Shown here: positions 6,213 through 9,902 of the stretch, piece by piece
Layout of the letters: each line of letters starts with the position of its first letter
How positions within the stretch are numbered: the first letter of the stretch is position 1
Source of the DNA: JBOGGN01 sp050744165
GTDB lineage: Bacteria > Actinomycetota > Acidimicrobiia > Acidimicrobiales > Palsa-688
DNA: 9,902 nucleotides
NCBI GenBank assembly: GCA_050744165.1
Contig: JBOGGN010000425.1
Span: 1 to 9,902, forward strand
Direction: 5' to 3'
Position numbers and translations under genes: made by a program
Notes under the pieces: generated by a model
What the model saw: the letters and a program-made list of their open reading frames with translations, nothing else
Told to the model about the DNA's origin: nothing
Database searches by the model: none

Positions 6213-6219
6213 TTTTCCT

Positions 6220-7569
6220 ATGCAAGCCGTAGTCGACGCCATCATGGCGGGTGCCTCCGGTGCCGAGCTGGCGGCCTTGGCGCTGCCGGACCACTACCGG
6301 GCGGCGGTCGTTCGCAAGGATCAAGTTGGCATGTTCGAGGGGATGGCCTCCGCCGACAAAGACCCCCGCAAGTCGCTGCAGATCGAGGACGTCGCTGTTC
6401 CCGAGCTGGCGCCCGACGAGGCCTATGTCGCCACCATGGCCAGCGCCATCAACTTCAACACAGTGTGGACCTCCATCTTCGAGCCGCTGCCAACCTTCGC
6501 CTTCCTGGAGCGGCTGGGCCGGGAAAGCGTGTGGGCCAAGCGCCACGACCTGCCGTACCACGTGGTGGGCTCCGACGGTTCGGGGGTGGTGCTCCGGGTG
6601 GGGAGCGCGGTACGTCGGTGGAAGCCGGGGGACCGGGTGGTCATCCACTGCAACCATGTCGACGACCAGGACCCCTCGGCCCACGACGACTCGATGCTGG
6701 CCACCAACCAGCGGATCTGGGGTTTCGAGACCAACTTCGGCGGCCTGGCCGACCTGTGCGTGGTCAAGGCCAACCAGCTGATGCCGAAGCCCGCCCACCT
6801 GTCCTGGGAGGAGGCGGCGTGCAACGCCCTGTGTCACTCCACCGCCTACCGGATGCTGGTGGCCCGCAACGGCGCCCGGATGAAGCAGGGCGACGTCGTT
6901 CTCATCTGGGGCGCCACGGGCGGTCTCGGCGGCTACGCGGTGCAGTTGGTGCTGAATGGGGGCGGCATCCCCGTCGGTGTGGTCTCCTCGCCGGCCAAGG
7001 CGTCGTTGCTTCGTTCGCTCGGATGTGAGGCGGTCATCGACCGCCGCGCCGGGGGGTACCAGTTCTGGTCCGATCCGCAGACTCAAAACCCCGACGAGTG
7101 GCGGCGCTTCGGGCGGGACGTCCGTGCTTTGGTGGGAGAGGACCCCCACATCGTCTTCGAGCACCCGGGGCGGGCCACGATGGGGGCCTCAGTGTTCGTA
7201 TGCGCCCGCGGGGGGACGATCATCACCTGCGCCGCCACCACCGGCTATCAGATCGAGTACGACAACCGTCACCTGTGGATGAAGCTGAAGTCGATCAAGA
7301 GCTCCCACTTCGCCAACTACAAGGAAGCGTGGGAGGCCAATCGGCTCATCGCCCGGGGGGTGATCCAGCCGGTGTTGTCCACCACCTTCCCGCTCGAACA
7401 GGTGGGGGAGGCGGCTTACCAGGTCCACCACAACCGGCACGAGGGCAAGATCGCGGTCCGCTGCCTGGCGCCGGCCGACGGGCTCGGGATCGACGACCCG
7501 GAACTGCGGGCACGGATCGGGGAGGATCGGATCCGGCGGTTCCGGGACCACCACGAGGGGCAGGGGTGA
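6220..7569 (+). CDS. ccr: Crotonyl-CoA carboxylase/reductase
   Basis: Ccr carries out the NADPH-dependent reductive carboxylation of crotonyl-CoA to ethylmalonyl-CoA. It is the key enzyme of the ethylmalonyl-CoA pathway for acetyl-CoA assimilation and also supplies ethylmalonyl-CoA for polyketides. The 449-residue product aligns by eye with Streptomyces Ccr throughout: DKDPRKS, TSIFEPL, KRHDLPYHVVGSD, QRIWGFETNFGGLA, NQLMPKPAHLSWEEAA, and the NADPH-binding loop WGATGGLGGYA at 230-240. Positions matching the CO2-binding residues described in this family are present: N80 (INFNTVW), F169 and E170 (GFETNF), and H363 (SSHFANYKEAWEAN). It should therefore be a true carboxylase rather than a plain enoyl reductase. 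The start ATG 6220 gives the family's MxxxxDAI beginning. The epimerase gene follows at once, and the thiolase gene is divergent. Confidence 0.97.
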   Translation: MQAVVDAIMAGASGAELAALALPDHYRAAVVRKDQVGMFEGMASADKDPRKSLQIEDVAVPELAPDEAYVATMASAINFNTVWTSIFEPLPTFAFLERLGRESVWAKRHDLPYHVVGSDGSGVVLRVGSAVRRWKPGDRVVIHCNHVDDQDPSAHDDSMLATNQRIWGFETNFGGLADLCVVKANQLMPKPAHLSWEEAACNALCHSTAYRMLVARNGARMKQGDVVLIWGATGGLGGYAVQLVLNGGGIPVGVVSSPAKASLLRSLGCEAVIDRRAGGYQFWSDPQTQNPDEWRRFGRDVRALVGEDPHIVFEHPGRATMGASVFVCARGGTIITCAATTGYQIEYDNRHLWMKLKSIKSSHFANYKEAWEANRLIARGVIQPVLSTTFPLEQVGEAAYQVHHNRHEGKIAVRCLAPADGLGIDDPELRARIGEDRIRRFRDHHEGQG

Positions 7570-7574
7570 CGGCG

Positions 7575-8039
7575 ATGGGGGGCCCTTCGGGGCCGGTGGC
7601 GACCGGGTCGCCTGGGGTCGGGCCGGCGGGGGCGGGCGGCGTCCTCACGGAGATCGACCACGTGGCCATCGCGGTCGCCGATTTGGACGCCGCCATCGCG
7701 TGGTACCAGGCCATGTTCGGCGCCAATGTCGCCCACCGCGAGGTTGTCGAGAGCGACGGCGTCGAGGAGGCCCTCGTGAAGGTGGCCGATTCCTACATCC
7801 AGCTGTTGACCCCCACGTCGCCCGAGTCCCCCGTGGCTCGGTTCCTTGATCGTCACGGCGAGGGGCTGCACCACCTCGGCTACCGGGTGGCCGACGTCGC
7901 GGCCACCTTGGCCGTCTTGAAGGACAACGGCGCTCGGGTGATCGACGCTGTGCCTCGACCTGGCTCGCGGGGGACGACGGTGGCTTTCGTCCATCCGAAG
8001 GCGTCGTTCGGCACCCTCATCGAGCTGGTCCAGGAGTAG
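7575..8039 (+). CDS. mce: Methylmalonyl-CoA / ethylmalonyl-CoA epimerase
   Basis: This is a small vicinal-oxygen-chelate (glyoxalase-fold) enzyme that interconverts the 2R and 2S forms of methylmalonyl-CoA; homologues also act on ethylmalonyl-CoA. The 154-residue product has the family pattern EIDHVAIAVADLDAAIAWYQAMFG, SYIQLLTP, GEGLHHLGYRV and GTLIELVQE. Likely metal ligands are H29, Q76, H99 or H100, and E150. A Gly/Pro/Ala-rich extension of about 22 residues precedes the usual start of the domain. ATG 7575 was chosen because AGGGG lies 8 nt upstream; GTG 7566, which overlaps the ccr stop as GTGA, is an alternative that adds three residues. With ccr only 5 nt upstream the two are surely one operon, placing the epimerase directly after Ccr in the ethylmalonyl-CoA pathway. 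Confidence 0.93.
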   Translation: MGGPSGPVATGSPGVGPAGAGGVLTEIDHVAIAVADLDAAIAWYQAMFGANVAHREVVESDGVEEALVKVADSYIQLLTPTSPESPVARFLDRHGEGLHHLGYRVADVAATLAVLKDNGARVIDAVPRPGSRGTTVAFVHPKASFGTLIELVQE

Positions 8040-8040
8040 C

Positions 8041-8080
8041 CCCGGCTGGACCGGGCAGGACCGGCTGGCCCCGGCTGGAC
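8041..8080. repeat. Imperfect 10-bp direct repeats
   Basis: Four successive 10-mers resemble CCGGCTGGAC. The core CCGGCTGG is exact at 8042-8049, 8061-8068 and 8071-8078 and degenerate in between. The block begins just after the epimerase stop and lies upstream of the promoter of the HTH gene. Confidence 0.6.
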
Positions 8081-8099
8081 CTGGTGCGACGGGTAATCG

Positions 8100-8115
8100 G
8101 TCTACTCCGGTAGAC
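8100..8115. promoter_or_regulatory. Palindrome over the HTH-gene promoter, candidate operator
   Basis: GTCTAC (8100-8105) and GTAGAC (8110-8115) are perfect 6-bp arms around a 4-nt spacer (TCCG). The right arm overlaps the -10 box TAGACT, so a bound protein would block the polymerase. The neighbouring HTH protein is the obvious candidate binder (inference). Confidence 0.5.
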
Positions 8116-8116
8116 T
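8111..8116 (+). promoter_or_regulatory. Probable -10 box of the HTH gene (leaderless layout)
   Basis: TAGACT (TAnnnT) ends 7 nt before GTG 8124, with spacer GCGCCCC and no Shine-Dalgarno sequence. This supports GTG 8124 over ATG 8133. Confidence 0.55.
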
Positions 8117-8123
8117 GCGCCCC

Positions 8124-8378
8124 GTGACGCCCATGATCAATACCGATGACCTCTGCGACGCGGCCGAGGTGGCCGAGCTCCTCGGCCTCCGGCATCCCAA
8201 CAGCGTCCACACCTATCTGCGGCGCTATGCGGACATGCCTCGTCCTGCCATAGACCTCGGTCCTGGGCGGCCCCGTCTGTGGCTACGGCCCCAGATCGAG
8301 CGCTGGTTGGGGGCTCGAAGCGGTGCCCGGGTGGCGATGCGCCCGGTACCTCGACCCGAGGCTGAGGAAGCCCGATGA
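8124..8378 (+). CDS. Small helix-turn-helix protein, AlpA/excisionase-like
   Basis: This encodes an 84-residue protein with one winged-helix HTH of the AlpA/excisionase (HTH_17, MerR-related) type. DAAEVAELLGLRHPNSVHTYLRRY (about 12-35) gives the HTH, GPGRPRLWLRPQIERWL (about 46-62) gives the wing and closing helix, and a Pro/Arg/Glu-rich tail follows. Such proteins are small DNA-binding regulators or recombination directionality factors. No integrase or other phage gene is nearby, so a regulator is more likely here. The start is GTG 8124, set by the -10 box 7 nt upstream; ATG 8133 in frame is an alternative. The stop overlaps the start of the methionine aminopeptidase gene (ATGA), so the two are translationally coupled and the HTH protein may control both through the palindrome at the promoter. 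Confidence 0.82.
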   Translation: MTPMINTDDLCDAAEVAELLGLRHPNSVHTYLRRYADMPRPAIDLGPGRPRLWLRPQIERWLGARSGARVAMRPVPRPEAEEAR

Positions 8379-9340
8379 ACCGGCTGATGCCCAAGGCCAA
8401 CGACCCGTGCTGGTGCGGCAGCGGCCGCAAGTACAAGCGCTGCCACCGCGAGCGTGAGGATGGCATCCAACCCGGGGTCATTAGCCCCCGGCGGGCGGTA
8501 CCGACGTCGATCACCCGCCCCGAGTACGCCCTGGGCGGCGCCGGCGGCGAGCCAGCCCGCTGGAACGAACCGATGGTCAAGGCGCCCGACACGCTGGCCC
8601 GCATGCGGGTCGCCGGCCGGGTCGCCGCCGAGGTACTGGCCGAGACGGCCGCCGCCATCGCACCCGGCGTCACCACCGACCGCCTCGATGCGGTGTGCCA
8701 CAAGGCGTGCCTCGACCGGCGCGCCTACCCGAGCCCGCTCGGCTACCGCGGCTTCCCCAAATCCCTCTGCACCTCGATCAACGAGGTCATCTGCCACGGG
8801 ATTCCCGATGACCGACCGCTCGACGACGGCGACATCGTCAACCTCGACGTCACCGTCTATCTGGGCGGCGTCCACGGCGACACCAACGGGACCTTTCTCG
8901 TCGGCGACGTCGACGAGAGTTCATCCCGCCTGGTTCGGGTCACCGAGGAGTGCCTCCAACTCGGCATTGCCGCAGTCCGCCCAGGCCAACCCATCTCCGA
9001 CATCGGCCGGGCTATCGAGACCCACGCCGCCAAGCACCGTTTCGGTGTGGTCCGGACCTTCGTCGGTCACGGGATCGGGGTGCAGTTCCACGCCGAGCCG
9101 AGCGTGCCTCACTATTACAACCCGGCGGCCTCGACCGTGATGAAGCCTGGCATGACCTTCACCATCGAGCCCATGATCACCTTGGGGACGTGGAAGGAAC
9201 GTCTTTGGGACGACGGCTGGACCGCTGTGACCGCCGACGGCCGCCGGGCGGCCCAGTTCGAGCACACCTTGGTCGTCATCGAGACCGGAGCCGACATCCT
9301 CACGGTGCGAGACGATGGCCGCCCCGGCTGGGCGCCATAG
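8375..9340 (+). CDS. map: Type I methionine aminopeptidase with N-terminal SEC-C zinc motif
   Basis: This enzyme removes the initiator methionine from nascent proteins with small second residues. The 321-residue product begins with a SEC-C-type zinc motif, DPCWCGSGRKYKRCH (C12, C14, C23, H24), which in other proteins aids binding to ribosomes or partner proteins. A linker of about 40 residues follows, then the pita-bread catalytic domain from about residue 67. The five metal ligands are all visible: D158 (NLDVT), D169 (HGDTN), H232 (GHGIG), E265 (TIEPM) and E296 (FEHT). H141 in ICHGIPD is the substrate-binding His. ATG 8375 has GAGGAA about 6 nt upstream and overlaps the HTH stop. It is probably one of two or more map genes in such an organism; the extended N-terminus recalls the longer actinobacterial MetAP forms. 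Confidence 0.95.
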   Translation: MNRLMPKANDPCWCGSGRKYKRCHREREDGIQPGVISPRRAVPTSITRPEYALGGAGGEPARWNEPMVKAPDTLARMRVAGRVAAEVLAETAAAIAPGVTTDRLDAVCHKACLDRRAYPSPLGYRGFPKSLCTSINEVICHGIPDDRPLDDGDIVNLDVTVYLGGVHGDTNGTFLVGDVDESSSRLVRVTEECLQLGIAAVRPGQPISDIGRAIETHAAKHRFGVVRTFVGHGIGVQFHAEPSVPHYYNPAASTVMKPGMTFTIEPMITLGTWKERLWDDGWTAVTADGRRAAQFEHTLVVIETGADILTVRDDGRPGWAP

Positions 9341-9368
9341 CCGACCAAGGGTGAAGGTTCTGACCGAG

Positions 9369-9381
9369 CGAGGTGGCCTCG
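9369..9381 (+). terminator. Short hairpin after map, weak terminator candidate
   Basis: CGAGG (9369-9373) and CCTCG (9377-9381) form a 5-bp stem with a TGG loop, 28 nt after the map stop. No U-tract follows, so this is only a positional guess. Confidence 0.25.
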
Positions 9382-9640
9382 GCGGATGGCTCAGATCGGC
9401 TATTCGCCCGTAACTCAGACACCCCGCCTCTGACCACGCGACATTTGAGGTGGCATACCGCCTGAAACACATCTGGCGGGCGCCTGGTTGTTGGGGAGCC
9501 GAGTTCGTCGCCAAGGATCCTCTCGTCGTGACCACCTTCGGCCGCCGTACTTGCCCACTGTAAGGTGTCACCAGGCACAACTCGGGCCTGGACCCGAAGA
9601 AGGCGCTGCTCGAGTGCCACAATGTTCCGACCTTTGCCTC

Positions 9641-9680
9641 GGGAAAAGACTTAGCACCGCGGGAAAAGTCTTGGGTACCG
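9641..9680. repeat. 20-bp imperfect direct repeat with internal inverted symmetry
   Basis: GGGAAAAGACTTAGCACCGC (9641-9660) is followed directly by GGGAAAAGTCTTGGGTACCG (9661-9680). Inside them AAGACTT (9646-9652) and AAGTCTT (9666-9672) are exact reverse complements, so the pair can also form a 7-bp stem with a 13-nt loop. Confidence 0.65.
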
Positions 9681-9824
9681 CCAAAGCTCTTGGTGTCACT
9701 TTCGACGGAAATCCGCAGCGAGTGGTGCTAGGAGGCAAAGATTGACCCAAGACTGCGCCCCCGCGGCCGCAGCCTCGAAGTCCCCCTCAGCCCCACATCG
9801 CGTGTTCTGACCGACGACCAGGCC

Positions 9825-9902
9825 GGGGCGGGTGGGTCCGAGCCCCACCAACGCGACAAGGCAAGGGGCGGGTGGGTCCGAGCCCCACCAACGCGACAAG
9901 GC
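9825..9902. repeat. 40-bp tandem repeat running off the window end
   Basis: A 40-bp unit at 9825-9864 recurs at 9865-9902 without a mismatch; the second copy is cut after 38 bases by the window edge. Each copy holds GGTGGG and CCCACC around TCCGAGC, a 6-bp hairpin with a 7-nt loop. The period is not a multiple of three, so it does not encode a simple peptide repeat. There are no variable spacers, so it is not a CRISPR array. Confidence 0.85.

Larger units (their letters stand above)
9341..9824. other. Intergenic stretch without a recognisable gene
   Basis: No reading frame here has a credible start, ribosome binding site or recognisable protein motif. The region is visibly less GC-rich than the flanking coding DNA. 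Frame by frame, the translations are broken by stops within about 110 codons. It contains a short hairpin after map and a repeat block at 9641-9680, listed separately. It may be a decayed gene, a regulatory RNA region, or the spacer before an unseen gene. Confidence 0.6.

Noticed and set aside
6160..6219. Upstream GTG start of ccr at 6160
   Set aside because: The added 20 residues are unlike Ccr proteins, and the stretch contains the divergent promoter elements; ATG 6220 matches the known Ccr beginning.
8124..8378. Excisionase of an integrated element
   Set aside because: The fold fits, but no integrase, attachment site or phage gene is nearby, and the gene is coupled to a housekeeping peptidase gene.
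9381..9411. tRNA D-arm-like stretch (GGCTCAGATCGG)
   Set aside because: The arm does not close with a pairing stem and no anticodon or T-arm follows at the right distance.
9488..9745. An 85-codon + strand reading frame ending VTFDGNPQRVVLGGKD
   Set aside because: It starts at TTG without a ribosome binding site, shows no known motif, and includes the repeat block; I cannot support it as a gene.
9831..9862. tRNA gene at the terminal repeat
   Set aside because: Only a T-arm-like hairpin is present; no D-arm, anticodon arm or acceptor pairing is found upstream.
9825..9902. CRISPR array
   Set aside because: The copies abut with no unique spacers, and no cas genes are seen.

Overview
The window looks like chromosomal DNA from a high-GC actinobacterium, most likely an Acidimicrobiia-type lineage. 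The evidence is the GC-rich coding, the frequent GTG starts, TAnnnT -10 boxes placed directly against start codons, and the protein set: an actinobacterial-type DnaX tail, crotonyl-CoA carboxylase/reductase, and a SEC-C methionine aminopeptidase. This placement is inferred from sequence character and recalled family resemblance, not from a search. The window opens inside one tandem repeat and closes inside another, so it may be a complete short-read contig whose ends are assembly breaks.

Left part (1-2521, + strand): the 3' end of dnaX (DNA polymerase III gamma/tau), then ybaB and recR, joined by ATGA and TGATG overlaps. This is the classic replication/recombination operon. A fourth gene follows 10 nt later and encodes an alanine- and proline-rich protein of unknown function, possibly EcsC-like. 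It runs convergently into galK and overlaps it by 54 nt.

Middle (2468-4865): an orphan galactokinase gene (- strand) shares a 50-bp divergent promoter region with a small cytoplasmic FKBP-type prolyl isomerase (+ strand). The FKBP gene meets a secreted, C-terminally membrane-anchored CAP-domain protein gene (- strand) tail to tail, at a hairpin 1 nt beyond the FKBP stop that contains the CAP stop codon.

Central metabolic block (4967-8039): an acetyl-CoA acetyltransferase gene (- strand) is divergent from ccr (crotonyl-CoA carboxylase/reductase), which is followed at once by a methylmalonyl/ethylmalonyl-CoA epimerase gene. Thiolase makes acetoacetyl-CoA, Ccr makes ethylmalonyl-CoA from crotonyl-CoA, and the epimerase sets the C2 configuration. 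This suggests an ethylmalonyl-CoA pathway or C4/C5 extender-unit supply. The 68-bp divergent promoter contains an inverted repeat over the ccr -10 box.

Right part (8040-9902): a small AlpA/excisionase-like helix-turn-helix gene overlaps (ATGA) a SEC-C methionine aminopeptidase gene. A palindrome covers the -10 box of this pair, which suggests autoregulation. The last ~560 bases contain no gene I can support; they hold a double-symmetry repeat and a 40-bp tandem repeat reaching the end.

The strongest cross-cutting observation is that five of the six starts preceded by an intergenic region have a TAnnnT box 6-7 nt before the start codon and no Shine-Dalgarno sequence, which is a leaderless-mRNA layout. 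I found no clear new defence or mobile system. The most open-ended items are the HTH-MetAP pair, the unknown fourth gene of the dnaX-recR operon, and the repeats at 9641-9902.
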